A DNA stretch of 64,000 nucleotides from 66-474 sp051961995 (GTDB taxonomy: Bacteria > Pseudomonadota > Gammaproteobacteria > Xanthomonadales > Rhodanobacteraceae): NCBI GenBank assembly GCA_051961995.1, contig JBQCCR010000040.1, forward strand, positions 62,001-126,000, given 5' to 3'. Every line of letters starts with the position of its first letter. Positions within the stretch are counted from its first letter, which is position 1. The notes under the pieces are model-generated. The model made no database searches. It saw only the letters and a list, made by a program, of their open reading frames with translations, and was not told where the DNA came from. Positions 43,300 to 51,907 of the stretch are shown piece after piece. The translations under genes were made by a program, and so were the position numbers.

Positions 43300-44082
43300 C
43301 TAGAAGAACTCGTACTCCAGCTGCATCCGGAGCGTCGTATTCGGCGTCTCGCGGGTCAGTCCGCCCAGCAGCGCGGCGTTGTAATTGAGCTTCTTGCCGT
43401 TGCCGAGGCTGGCGGTACCGAAGAACGCCGGGCCGACTTTCAATTCGGCCGAATGCAGGTGTGCGGGATCGCCGAAAGATCCGAACGCCTGCAGGCCCGG
43501 CTGGAATTGCGGGTGCAAGTTGTACTTCCATTGAGCCTGGTACTCGATCTCATTGCGCTCCGCATCGTCGTCTTCGGGTTCGCTCAGCTCGCGCGCGAAA
43601 TACACATTGAGATTGGCCTGCGAACGGCCCCACTCGCGCTGGAACATCGGACCGAACTTCAGCTCGTTCTCGTTCTCCAGCCGGTTGTGCTCCAGTTCGG
43701 CGAAGATGCCCATATCCAGCCAGTGCTCGCCGTGCTCGGTGAGCTGGAAAATGTTCTCGAACTCGTACTCCTCCACATGCGCAACGTGACCGGGTGTCTG
43801 CGAATACTCGGCCTCGAATTCCACGGCCCAGCGCGGTGCGATGCCGTAGCCGATCGCGATCTTCGACGCGCGCTCGCCTTCGTCCTGATTGCCCCAATCC
43901 TGCACGCCGGCTTTCAGTTCCAGCTCCCATTCGCGGTAATCCACGATGGGCGTATAGATGGTCGAGGCCGGGCCGGCGTGCGCGCGCTGCGCAAAACCCG
44001 CCAGCGCGCCGACGGCCACGACCGCGGCGAGTGCAGTGTGGGCGCCTCGTCGCGAACGAAACATTCGAGACAAACATTTCAC
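43300..44082 (-). CDS. Putative outer-membrane protein of unknown function
   Basis: 260 residues from GTG 44082, which has AAGGAG six bases upstream. Signal peptide ALAAVVAVGALAGFAQRAHA. The mature chain is acidic with amphipathic strands (YREWELELKAGVQDWG, EFEAEYSQ, LDMGIFAELEHN) and ends in phenylalanine (QLEYEFF), typical of outer-membrane beta-barrels. It is 127 bp downstream of the FTR1 gene on the same strand and could be part of the iron-regulated unit, but there is no direct evidence for iron transport. Family not recognised. Confidence 0.75.
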   Translation of the reverse strand: MKCLSRMFRSRRGAHTALAAVVAVGALAGFAQRAHAGPASTIYTPIVDYREWELELKAGVQDWGNQDEGERASKIAIGYGIAPRWAVEFEAEYSQTPGHVAHVEEYEFENIFQLTEHGEHWLDMGIFAELEHNRLENENELKFGPMFQREWGRSQANLNVYFARELSEPEDDDAERNEIEYQAQWKYNLHPQFQPGLQAFGSFGDPAHLHSAELKVGPAFFGTASLGNGKKLNYNAALLGGLTRETPNTTLRMQLEYEFF

Positions 44083-44208
44083 GGCATGCTCCTTTTTCGA
44101 TGTGTGTAGTAGTTGCGGGACATCCGTTTCCGCGAACCCGAAGCGCACGCGTCCCCTGCCCGATGCCCAGGCGCATCGAGTGACTCGAACGCGAACGAAA
44201 CTGAAAAC

Positions 44209-45057
44209 TCAGGCAGCGCTGCGAGTGCTGTCCACCGTGACCGGTGCGGCACGCGGCGGTGCGCGCGTACTCATGCGCATACCGATCAGCAGCAGAACCA
44301 CCACCGCCAGCCAGAAGGCCATCTGGATGCCGGCCGGGTGCGCGTCATAGCCGATCAGGATGTGCAGCGCCTGCCCGACCACCGAACCGTTGCTGAGCAA
44401 TGCCGAGGTGTCCCAGAGCTGATTGCCCATCGCCGGCAGCCAGTTGGCCTGCACCAGGAAACGCGCGCCGGTGGAAGCCAATCCCGCCGCGAGCAGCACC
44501 AGCATCCAATTGGTCGCGGTGAAGAAATAGCGCAGCGGAATGCGCAGCAAGCCGAAATACAGCGCAAAGCCGACCGCCACGCCACCGGCTATTCCCAATG
44601 GAATGCCGACCAGCAAGCCGTTGATCCCCGCGCCACCCGCTGCCATGCCGTACAGGAACAGCACGATTTCGGAACCCTCGCGCAGCACCGCCAGCGCGAC
44701 CACCGCGAACAACATCGTCAACGAACTGGAGCCGGCCCTCACTGCACTGCCGACCGATTGCATGTGCTGCACCAGTTCGCGCGAATGCGAGGACATCCAG
44801 ATCACGTGCCAGGCAATCATCAGCACCGCCGCAAACAGCACGGACGCATTGAACAATTCCTGCCCGGAACCGTTGAGCGATTCGGCGATTGCCCCTGCGC
44901 ACAGCGCCACCACGATCGCGCCGAGCACACCCAGCGTGATGCCGCCACCGATGTAGGCGTCGCGCCGCGCCACGCCACGGGTGGCCGCGGCGACAATGGA
45001 AACGATCAGTGCCGCTTCGAGCACTTCACGGAAGACCAGCAGTGCGACCCCGAGCAT
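44209..45057 (-). CDS. FTR1-family iron permease
   Basis: 282 residues, about seven membrane helices. Two REXXE iron-binding motifs: REVLE at residues 10-14 and REGSE at 126-130, as required for FTR1/EfeU/FtrC permeases. It moves Fe3+ formed by oxidation of Fe2+ across the inner membrane. The upstream gene (45091-45423) encodes a cupredoxin-like periplasmic protein, 33 bp away; this resembles FtrB-FtrC of Bordetella/Brucella but P19/FtrA and the ferredoxin-like FtrD are missing here. The last 20 residues are a charged tail. Confidence 0.9.
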   Translation of the reverse strand: MLGVALLVFREVLEAALIVSIVAAATRGVARRDAYIGGGITLGVLGAIVVALCAGAIAESLNGSGQELFNASVLFAAVLMIAWHVIWMSSHSRELVQHMQSVGSAVRAGSSSLTMLFAVVALAVLREGSEIVLFLYGMAAGGAGINGLLVGIPLGIAGGVAVGFALYFGLLRIPLRYFFTATNWMLVLLAAGLASTGARFLVQANWLPAMGNQLWDTSALLSNGSVVGQALHILIGYDAHPAGIQMAFWLAVVVLLLIGMRMSTRAPPRAAPVTVDSTRSAA

Positions 45058-45090
45058 GCGTTTATTCCTTCGACCGTCCCTTTCAACCTG

Positions 45091-45423
45091 TCACTGCACG
45101 ATCAGCACGCCGTTGCCGGTGTCCTGATGGAAATCGTCGAAGAACTTGTAGTGCCCTTTGTCCAGCGGCCCGATGAAGACGGTCACTTCGCTATTGGGCA
45201 GCACGATCTTCTCGCGGTTGAATTCGTTGCTCTCGAACTCGGACGGCGTGGAATCCTGGTTGCTCACCAGGACCTTGAACTTGGTGTTGGCCGGTACCGC
45301 AAGCTGGGCGGGCTCGAATTTGTGATCCTTGATGACCAGCTTGTATTCCGGCATCTCGGCCGCACTCGCCGCGACGGCGACCAGGCTCATGGCAATCAGC
45401 CCCGCAACAAGACCCCGCTTCAT
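45091..45423 (-). CDS. Periplasmic cupredoxin-domain protein (FtrB-like)
   Basis: 110 residues with a signal peptide (GLVAGLIAMSLVAVAASA). Single cupredoxin fold: YKLVIKDHKFEPAQLAVPANTKFKVLVSNQD, then FNREKIVLPNSEVTVFIGPLDKGHYKFFDDFHQDTGNGVLIV. It lacks the usual type 1 copper cluster C-x-H; histidines/acidic residues around HYKFFDDFH may bind metal. It probably oxidises or hands over iron to the FTR1 permease just downstream. The Fur box upstream predicts induction at low iron. First gene of the unit. Confidence 0.82.
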   Translation of the reverse strand: MKRGLVAGLIAMSLVAVAASAAEMPEYKLVIKDHKFEPAQLAVPANTKFKVLVSNQDSTPSEFESNEFNREKIVLPNSEVTVFIGPLDKGHYKFFDDFHQDTGNGVLIVQ

Positions 45424-45455
45424 GGACCACCTACTCCCGCGTTTGACGTTGCGGA

Positions 45456-45476
45456 AATGATAATGGTTCTCATTTA
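45456..45476 (-). promoter_or_regulatory. Fur box candidate
   Basis: ATGATAATGGTTCTCATTT matches the Fur consensus (GATAATGATAATCATTATC) in its GATAAT left arm and TCATT right arm. It is about 35-50 bp upstream of the cupredoxin start, a usual operator distance. It also lies about 70 bp ahead of liuC on the other strand. Confidence 0.7.
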
Positions 45477-45543
45477 GAACTGCAAGCAGGGCTGAATCGG
45501 CCGCCCAGCAGTTATCATTCGAAGATTGCCGCAGGGAACCGCG

Positions 45544-46350
45544 ATGAGTGACTCCGTACTGCTGATGCGCCGTGGCGCACTGGCCGAAATTACCCTGAAC
45601 CGTCCGCAGGTGCACAACGCCTTCGACGATGCACTGGTTGCCGCCTTGCAGGCGGCACTGGACGAAGCCGCGGGTGACGACAGCGTGCGGTTCGTGCTGT
45701 TGACCGGCGCGGGCAAGAGTTTTTCCGCCGGCGCCGATCTCAACTGGATGCGAGGCATGGCGCAGGCCGGCGAGGCCGAGAACCGTGCCGACTCGCAACG
45801 GCTGGCGGCGCTGATGCACACCCTGAATTTCCTGCCCAAGCCGACCATCGCGCGCGTCAACGGCGCCGCCTACGGCGGCGGCGTGGGCTTGGTCGCCTGT
45901 TGCGACATCGCCATCGGCGTGCAGGGCGCGAAGTTTTCACTCAGCGAAGTGAAGCTCGGGCTGGTGCCGGCGGTGATTTCGCCCTACGTGATCGCCGCGA
46001 TCGGCGCGCGGCACGCGCGGCGACTGTTCGTGAGCGGGGAAATCTTCGAGGCCGAACACGCGGCGCGGATCGGCTTGCTGCACGAAGCGGTTGCGCCCGA
46101 TGAACTGGACGCAGCGATCGAACGCGTCGTGCACTGGCTCGGCAAGGGCGGCCCGATCGCGCAGCGCGAAGCCAAGGCACTGGCGCTGCGCATCGGCGGC
46201 ATGGATGCCGATTCGGCAGCAACAACGGACAGGCTCAACGCAGAGTTGATCGCGCGCCTGCGCGTGTCGGAAGAAGGCCAGCATGGCCTCGGCGCTTTTC
46301 TTGACAAGCGCGCGCCACATTGGGTCGCCGCGGAAAGGGAGCGCTCCTGA
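45544..46350 (+). CDS. liuC: Methylglutaconyl-CoA hydratase (enoyl-CoA hydratase family)
   Basis: 268 residues of the crotonase fold, start ATG 45544 with AGGGA upstream. Oxyanion and active-site parts: SAGADLNWMRG and GGGVGLVACCDIAI. Position directly before liuD, two bp from its start, supports methylglutaconyl-CoA hydratase, giving 3-hydroxy-3-methylglutaryl-CoA. The sequence alone could also be a general enoyl-CoA hydratase. Divergent from the Fur-controlled unit. Confidence 0.88.
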   Translation: MSDSVLLMRRGALAEITLNRPQVHNAFDDALVAALQAALDEAAGDDSVRFVLLTGAGKSFSAGADLNWMRGMAQAGEAENRADSQRLAALMHTLNFLPKPTIARVNGAAYGGGVGLVACCDIAIGVQGAKFSLSEVKLGLVPAVISPYVIAAIGARHARRLFVSGEIFEAEHAARIGLLHEAVAPDELDAAIERVVHWLGKGGPIAQREAKALALRIGGMDADSAATTDRLNAELIARLRVSEEGQHGLGAFLDKRAPHWVAAERERS

Positions 46351-46352
46351 GC

Positions 46353-48365
46353 ATGTTCGATTGCGTCCTGATCGCCAATCGCGGCGAGATCGCCTGCCGC
46401 GTGATCCGCACCTGCCGCAAGCTCGGCATTCGCAGCGTGGCCGTGTACTCGGAAGTGGATGCGAACGCGCGGCACGTGCGCATGGCCGATGTCGCATTCC
46501 CGATCGGCGGGCCGCGTCCGGCGGATTCGTATCTGCGCGGTGACGTGATCCTGGAAGTCGCAAGGCGATCCGGCGCACAGGCGATCCATCCCGGCTACGG
46601 TTTTCTATCGGAGAACGCGGCCTTCGCGCGGGCATGCCGCGATGCGGGCGTGGTGTTCATCGGGCCGAAACCGGAAAGCATCGAGGCGATGGGCTCCAAG
46701 GCCGAAGCCAAGGCGCTGATGGAAAAACACGGCGTGCCGCTGGTGCCCGGCTACCACGGCGAGGACCAGCGCGAAAAGACGCTGCTCGCGCAGGCGAAAA
46801 AGATCGGCTTCCCCTTGATGATCAAGGCCGCGGCGGGCGGCGGCGGCAAGGGCATGCGGATCGTGCGCGCCGAAAAGGAATTCGCCGACGCGCTGGCCTC
46901 AGCGCAACGCGAAGCACAAGGCGCGTTCGGCGACGCACGCATGATCCTCGAGCGCTACGTCGAACATCCACGCCATATCGAGTTCCAGGTGTTCGGCGAC
47001 AGCCGCGGCAACGTGATCCACCTGAACGAGCGCGAGTGTTCGGCGCAACGGCGCTACCAGAAAGTGCTCGAGGAAACGCCCTCGCCTTTCCTCGATGCGC
47101 AACGCCGTGCGGCCATGGGTGCGGCCGCGGTCGCGGCGGCGAAAGCCGTGGATTACGTCGGCGCCGGCACGGTGGAATTCATTGTCGGCGCGGGCGGCGA
47201 TTTCCATTTCATGGAAATGAACACGCGCCTGCAGGTCGAGCATCCGGTCACCGAGGAAACGCTCGGGCTGGACCTGGTCGAGTGGCAGTTGCGGGTGGCG
47301 GCCGGGGAACCGCTGCCGATCACGCAGGATCAGGTGCAAGCAAGCGGCCATGCGGTCGAGGTGCGCCTGTACGCAGAGGATCCCGAACAGAATTTCCTGC
47401 CGGGCTCCGGCCAGCTCGAAAAGCTGATGCTGCCGGAATCTTCCCGAAACGTACGCGTTGATGCCGGTGTGGACCAAGGCGACAGCGTCTCGATCTTCTA
47501 CGACCCGATGATCACCAAGCTGATCGTGTGGGATGAAGACCGCCCTCGCGCGCTGGCGCGCATGCGCGAGGCGCTGGCGCAGTGCGAGGTGGTCGGCCCG
47601 AAATCCAACATCGCTTTCCTCGAACGGCTGCTGCGGCATCGCGCGATCGTCGAGGGCACGATCGATACCGGTTACCTGGATCGGCATCTCGATGAATTCC
47701 TCACCGGCGACGCGCCGCCCTCGCCATCCGCCCTGTTCGCCGCAGCGACTTCGGTGCTCCTGCATGATGAGCAGGCCACGCGCGATGCTGCGCGTGCCGG
47801 CAACGACCCGCATTCGCCCTGGGCCATCGCGGATGGCTGGCGCATCGGCCACGCCGGCAAGCGCATCGAGGTGCTGGCGCAACGCGGGGAGCGCCGCGAA
47901 ATCGAAGCGCACGGTTACAACGGCGAGTACGCGCTGCGCTTTGGCGATGCACGATGCGCGGTTCGCAACGCCCGCATCTCAGGCGACTGGCTGACCGCAT
48001 ATTTCGACGGCGAGGCAAAGCGCATCCGCATCGCCGTGGACGAACACCGCGTACGCGTACACCTCGACGGAAGCGCGCGTGAAGTATTCGTGCGTGCACC
48101 GGCCTTCGCGTTCGAAACCGCCTCCAGCGAGGGTGGCGACCGGGTGGTCGCGCCGATGCCCGGCCGCGTGGTGCTGGTGAAGGCGAAGGCGGGCGACGCG
48201 GTAGAGAAGGATCAGGAACTCCTGGTGATGGAAGCGATGAAGATGGAGCTCACCCTGCGCGCGCCGCGCGCGGGTAAGCTCGAATCCGTGCATGCTGCGC
48301 AAGGAGACTTCGTCGAGGCCGACACGGTGCTGGTGCGATTCAGCGCCGGGCAAGCGGAAGCATGA
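46353..48365 (+). CDS. liuD: Methylcrotonyl-CoA carboxylase alpha (biotin carboxylase/BCCP) subunit
   Basis: 670 residues. Biotin carboxylase part: IANRGEIACRVIRTCR, the glycine-rich ATP loop AAAGGGGKGMR, the ERECSAQRR loop, and EMNTRLQVEHPVTE. The C-terminal biotinyl domain has the lysine in VMEAMKMELTLRAP. It carboxylates biotin with ATP and bicarbonate for transfer by LiuB to methylcrotonyl-CoA. ATG 46353 follows liuC by 2 bp, and the stop overlaps the next gene by ATGA. Intact, in contrast to liuB. Confidence 0.92.
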   Translation: MFDCVLIANRGEIACRVIRTCRKLGIRSVAVYSEVDANARHVRMADVAFPIGGPRPADSYLRGDVILEVARRSGAQAIHPGYGFLSENAAFARACRDAGVVFIGPKPESIEAMGSKAEAKALMEKHGVPLVPGYHGEDQREKTLLAQAKKIGFPLMIKAAAGGGGKGMRIVRAEKEFADALASAQREAQGAFGDARMILERYVEHPRHIEFQVFGDSRGNVIHLNERECSAQRRYQKVLEETPSPFLDAQRRAAMGAAAVAAAKAVDYVGAGTVEFIVGAGGDFHFMEMNTRLQVEHPVTEETLGLDLVEWQLRVAAGEPLPITQDQVQASGHAVEVRLYAEDPEQNFLPGSGQLEKLMLPESSRNVRVDAGVDQGDSVSIFYDPMITKLIVWDEDRPRALARMREALAQCEVVGPKSNIAFLERLLRHRAIVEGTIDTGYLDRHLDEFLTGDAPPSPSALFAAATSVLLHDEQATRDAARAGNDPHSPWAIADGWRIGHAGKRIEVLAQRGERREIEAHGYNGEYALRFGDARCAVRNARISGDWLTAYFDGEAKRIRIAVDEHRVRVHLDGSAREVFVRAPAFAFETASSEGGDRVVAPMPGRVVLVKAKAGDAVEKDQELLVMEAMKMELTLRAPRAGKLESVHAAQGDFVEADTVLVRFSAGQAEA

Positions 48366-48664
48366 TCGCCACCGTCTGGCGGTTCCGCGTGAAGGCCGAT
48401 GCGATCGACCCTTTTGAGCGGGCCTACGGCCCCCGCGGCGATTGGGCGCGGCTGTTCGCGCAGACCGAAGGTTTCATCGGCACGGAGTTGCTGAAGCAGG
48501 GCACGCAAGCGGACCTGTATCTCACGATTGACCGCTGGCACAGCGCGGAGCAGTTCGAGCACGCGAAAGCGCGCATGGCCGCCGAATACGCCGAGCTTGA
48601 TCGGCGCTTCGGAGCCTACACCTTGGAAGAATCCTGGCTCGGCCTTTACGAGATCCAAGAATGA
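48362..48664 (+). CDS. Antibiotic-biosynthesis-monooxygenase-like small protein
   Basis: 100 residues, ferredoxin-like beta-alpha fold of the ABM type: TVWRFRVKADAIDPFERAYGPRGDWARLFAQTEGFIGTELL with RWHSAEQFEHAKARM later. It overlaps both neighbours by ATGA (liuD stop and liuE start), so translation is coupled and it belongs to the leucine operon. Its role in this pathway is not known; similar proteins may be enzymes or heme/stress proteins. Confidence 0.82.
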   Translation: MIATVWRFRVKADAIDPFERAYGPRGDWARLFAQTEGFIGTELLKQGTQADLYLTIDRWHSAEQFEHAKARMAAEYAELDRRFGAYTLEESWLGLYEIQE

Positions 48665-49569
48665 GTGTTCCTTCCGCCATCCCGAATGCGGTCCGCATGG
48701 TCGAGGTCGGCCCGCGCGATGGCCTTCAGAACGAAAAGGCCGTCGTGCCGACCGCGACCAAGATCGAGCTGATCAATCGCTTGTCCGCCTGCGGCTTGCG
48801 TACCATCGAAGCGACCAGCTTCGTCAGCCCGAAATGGATTCCGCAGCTGGCCGATGCGGCCGAGGTGTATGCGGGGATCGAAAAGAAGCCGGGAGTGGCC
48901 TACCCCGCGCTGGTGCCCAACGAGCAGGGATACGAACGCGCGCGCGCGGTGGGCGTCAGCGAGATCGCCGTGTTCACCGCGGCATCCGAAGCATTCAACC
49001 GCAAGAACATCAACGCCTCGATTGACGAATCCATCGAGCGTTTCGTGCCGGTGATGCGGCGCGCGAAAGCCGATGGCGTGCGCGCGAGGGGCTATGTGTC
49101 CACCGTACTCGGCTGTCCGTACCAGGGCGAAGTGCCGCTGGCGGACGTGGTCCACGTCGCGCAGCGGCTGCACGAACTGGGCTGCTACGAGATTTCGCTG
49201 GGCGACACCATTGGCGTGGGCACGCCGGACAAGGCGCGCGCGATGTTGCGCGCGGTTGCCGCGGAAGTGCCGATCTCCGCACTGGCCGTGCATTTCCACG
49301 ACACCTACGGTCAGGCGCTGGCCAACATTCTCGCCTGTCTGGAAGAAGGTGTAAGCGTGGTGGACAGTTCGGTTTCGGGTACCGGCGGTTGCCCCTACGC
49401 GAACGGCGCAACCGGCAACGTCGCCAGCGAAGACGTGGCCTACATGCTGGCGGGCATGGGCATCCAGACCGGCGTGGATCAGGAGGCGCTGATCGACACC
49501 GGGCTGTGGCTGTCGGCGCAACTCGGGCACCCGACCGGCAGCCGCGTGGTGCGTGCCCAGAAGGGTTGA
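48661..49569 (+). CDS. liuE: Hydroxymethylglutaryl-CoA lyase
   Basis: 302 residues of the HMG-CoA lyase TIM barrel. VEVGPRDGLQNEK near the start holds the metal/substrate residues; SFVSPKWIPQLAD; VSTVLGCPYQGEV; the HFHDTYGQ metal histidines; and GTGGCPYANGATGNVASED with the catalytic loop cysteine. It splits HMG-CoA to acetoacetate and acetyl-CoA, the last step of leucine degradation. ATGA overlap with the preceding gene. A terminator hairpin follows. Confidence 0.92.
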   Translation: MSVPSAIPNAVRMVEVGPRDGLQNEKAVVPTATKIELINRLSACGLRTIEATSFVSPKWIPQLADAAEVYAGIEKKPGVAYPALVPNEQGYERARAVGVSEIAVFTAASEAFNRKNINASIDESIERFVPVMRRAKADGVRARGYVSTVLGCPYQGEVPLADVVHVAQRLHELGCYEISLGDTIGVGTPDKARAMLRAVAAEVPISALAVHFHDTYGQALANILACLEEGVSVVDSSVSGTGGCPYANGATGNVASEDVAYMLAGMGIQTGVDQEALIDTGLWLSAQLGHPTGSRVVRAQKG

Positions 49570-49608
49570 TGCCATGCGTACGCGCATGGCATCGCGTCAC
49601 CATTTTTA
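49568..49608 (+). terminator. Terminator of the liu operon
   Basis: An 11-bp perfect stem GATGCCATGCG/CGCATGGCATC with a 4-base loop, then CGCGTCACCATTTTTAAC. The T run is 8 bases beyond the stem, so it may be less strong than a classic one. Confidence 0.6.
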
Positions 49609-49628
49609 ACTTATTTTTTGCGTCAACA

Positions 49629-49678
49629 GGCGCAGGCTTGCGCCCCTGAGTGCCGGGAACATCCGGCACCGCAGGGGG
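49629..49678 (+). ncRNA. Structured 5' leader hiding the ribosome-binding site
   Basis: Two adjacent hairpins: GGCGCA/TGCGCC (49629-49644), and a longer one with outer stem CCCCTG/CAGGGG (49643-49648 with 49672-49677) and inner stem GTGCCGG/CCGGCAC (49650-49656 with 49663-49669). The right outer arm contains AGGGGG, the ribosome-binding site for ATG 49684. Translation of the PAS-GGDEF-EAL gene should depend on opening this stem. I do not recognise a known riboswitch. Confidence 0.55.
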
Positions 49679-49683
49679 CAGCA

Positions 49684-51852
49684 ATGCGGCACCCGGTGCA
49701 GCAGTCGGTTCCAGCCGGCGTGGAAGACGCCGTGGGATTCGACGTGCCGCGCAAGGCTGGCGACGATCTCGGTGCCGCGCTGCAAGCCGCCGAGGCGCGC
49801 TATCACCATCTGCTGCATGCGATGGATCAGGGCGTGCTGGTGCAGGATGCGCAGGGCCTGATCGTCTCGGTCAATCCCGCAGCCTGTCGCATCCTCGGGC
49901 TCTCCGAAAGTGAAGTGTTGAGCCTGCGCCGCGACGCCGCGCCGGGCTGGCACCTGGTGGATGAAAACGGTGTCGAGCTCGGCTTCGACGATCTGCCCGG
50001 CATGCGCGCACTGCACACCGGGCGTACGGTGGAGAGCGCGGTGTTCGGCATGTATCTGCCGCACCTGCACCTGTATCGCTGGCTGTCGTCGAGCTCCGTT
50101 CCGCAATTCCGCCCCAGCGAGCCGCGGCCGTTCCAGGTCATTTCCACTTTCAGCGATGTCACTGCGCTCAAGCGCCGCGCCGATCTGTTCGAGATGACCC
50201 AGAAACTCGCCGATATCGGCGGCTGGGAAGCCGACGACCTGCGCAATACGCTGTTCTGGACCCGGCAGGTCTATCGCATCCACGATCTGGAACCGGGCAG
50301 CACGATCAACGAAACGCGCGCGCTGGATTTCTATGCAACCGAGCCCCGGGAGCGCCTGCGCTCCGCGCTGCACGATGCGCGAGCCGGTTTGCGCGGCTTC
50401 GAACTGGAACTGCCGATGATCACCGCGCTGGGACGGCATCGCTGGGTGCGCATCGTCGGGCGCCCGCTGCTGCGGCGCGATCGCGTGTACGGCGTCACCG
50501 GCACTTTGCAGGACATCACCGACCGCAAGGTCGCCGAAGAGCAATTGCGCCGACAGGCTTCCAGCGATCGTGTCACCGGCTTGCCCAACCGCGAAAATCT
50601 CATGGCGGCGCTCGATCAGGCAATCAGCGCCGCCGGCTCGTCGGGATCACGGCCGGCGCTGCTGTTCCTGGACCTGGATCGCTTCCATTTGATCAACGCC
50701 ACCGCAGGGCACGCCGTGGGCGATCGCCTGCTGATCGGTGCCGCCGATCGGTTGTGCAGATGCCTGGCCGGATCGCGCAGCCTGATCGCGCGGTTCTCCG
50801 GCGACGAATTCACCGTGCTGTTGCGCGATGCCGGATACGCAGGCGCGCTGCAGTCGCTGGCCGACAGCATCGTCAGCGCGTTCCGCAAGCCGTTCGTGCA
50901 TGAGGGCGAGGAGTTCACCCTCACCGTTTCGATCGGCGTGGCGGTCTGCCCGGACGACGGAGAAACCGCGCAGCAACTCGTCAATCATTCCCATGCCGCG
51001 ATGGCGGAAGCCAAGCGACGCGGCCGCAATACCTGGCAGCGCTTCACGCCGGAACTCAGCGTAGCGCTGGCCGACCGCACGCGGTTGGAGCGCTCGCTTC
51101 GGCGCGCGCTGGACAATCGTGAACTGCATCTGGTTTACCAGCCGGTATTCGCGCTTGCGGATGGCCGGATCAGCGGCGCCGAGGCATTGCTGCGCTGGCA
51201 CAGTCGCACTCTCGGCGAAATCATGCCCACGCAGTTCATCACGCACGCGGAGAACTCGGGGGAAATCGTACGGATCGGCGCATGGGTCATCGCGCAAGCG
51301 TGCCGGCAATGGCGCGCCTGGCGCAGCGCGGGCGTGGCGCCGCCGCACATCGCCGTGAACGTGTCGTTCCGGCAATTGCTCAGCGGTTCGTTGCTGGAAT
51401 CGGTGCGGGTGGCGCTGGAGGAATATCAATTGCCGGCCGACACGCTGGAACTCGAGCTGACCGAACGCGCGCTGGTCGAGGACGCGGCCGACACGCTGGA
51501 GATTTTCGCCGCCCTGCGCAAGATGGGCGTGCGGCTGCTGATAGACGATTTCGGCGAAGGTTATTCCTCGCTCAATTACCTTCGCCGGCTGCCGCTGGAC
51601 GGCGTGAAGATCAGCCACGCATTCGTTCAGGGCATTCCGGACGATGACGCCGACAGCGCCATCTGCGAAGCGATCGTGCGGCTGGCCGAAAGTCTGGGCC
51701 TGACCGTCACCGCCGAAGGCGTCGAAACCGAAAAGCAACGAGAGTTCTTTGCTCGTCGCCACGCAACCCATGTGCAGGGCTACCTGCTCGCCTCGCCGAT
51801 GGACGATCGGGCAATGCAGGATTTCCTGAGCGTGACTTCGACAAGACACTGA
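49684..51852 (+). CDS. PAS-PAS-GGDEF-EAL c-di-GMP enzyme
   Basis: 722 residues from ATG 49684, no transmembrane segment. PAS 1 at about 35-145 (HLLHAMDQGVLVQDAQGLIVSVNPAAC), PAS 2/PAC at about 165-285, GGDEF about 295-450 (RFSGDEFTVLL, SGDEF variant, no RxxD inhibitory site), EAL about 465-715 with AEALLRW, VNVSFRQL, ELTERAL, IDDFGEGYSSLNYL, VKISHAF and AEGVE. The EAL set is complete, so phosphodiesterase activity is likely, with the GGDEF perhaps allosteric. Its ribosome-binding site is buried in a leader hairpin. Directly after the liu operon. Confidence 0.88.
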   Translation: MRHPVQQSVPAGVEDAVGFDVPRKAGDDLGAALQAAEARYHHLLHAMDQGVLVQDAQGLIVSVNPAACRILGLSESEVLSLRRDAAPGWHLVDENGVELGFDDLPGMRALHTGRTVESAVFGMYLPHLHLYRWLSSSSVPQFRPSEPRPFQVISTFSDVTALKRRADLFEMTQKLADIGGWEADDLRNTLFWTRQVYRIHDLEPGSTINETRALDFYATEPRERLRSALHDARAGLRGFELELPMITALGRHRWVRIVGRPLLRRDRVYGVTGTLQDITDRKVAEEQLRRQASSDRVTGLPNRENLMAALDQAISAAGSSGSRPALLFLDLDRFHLINATAGHAVGDRLLIGAADRLCRCLAGSRSLIARFSGDEFTVLLRDAGYAGALQSLADSIVSAFRKPFVHEGEEFTLTVSIGVAVCPDDGETAQQLVNHSHAAMAEAKRRGRNTWQRFTPELSVALADRTRLERSLRRALDNRELHLVYQPVFALADGRISGAEALLRWHSRTLGEIMPTQFITHAENSGEIVRIGAWVIAQACRQWRAWRSAGVAPPHIAVNVSFRQLLSGSLLESVRVALEEYQLPADTLELELTERALVEDAADTLEIFAALRKMGVRLLIDDFGEGYSSLNYLRRLPLDGVKISHAFVQGIPDDDADSAICEAIVRLAESLGLTVTAEGVETEKQREFFARRHATHVQGYLLASPMDDRAMQDFLSVTSTRH

Positions 51853-51907
51853 GCTTGCGCATAGGCTGGTCCGCCGCATAATCGCGTTTTCACCAACGCG
51901 CTGTGCC

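Noticed and set aside
49629..49683. GEMM c-di-GMP riboswitch
   Set aside because: The conserved GEMM core is not visible, although the leader is structured.
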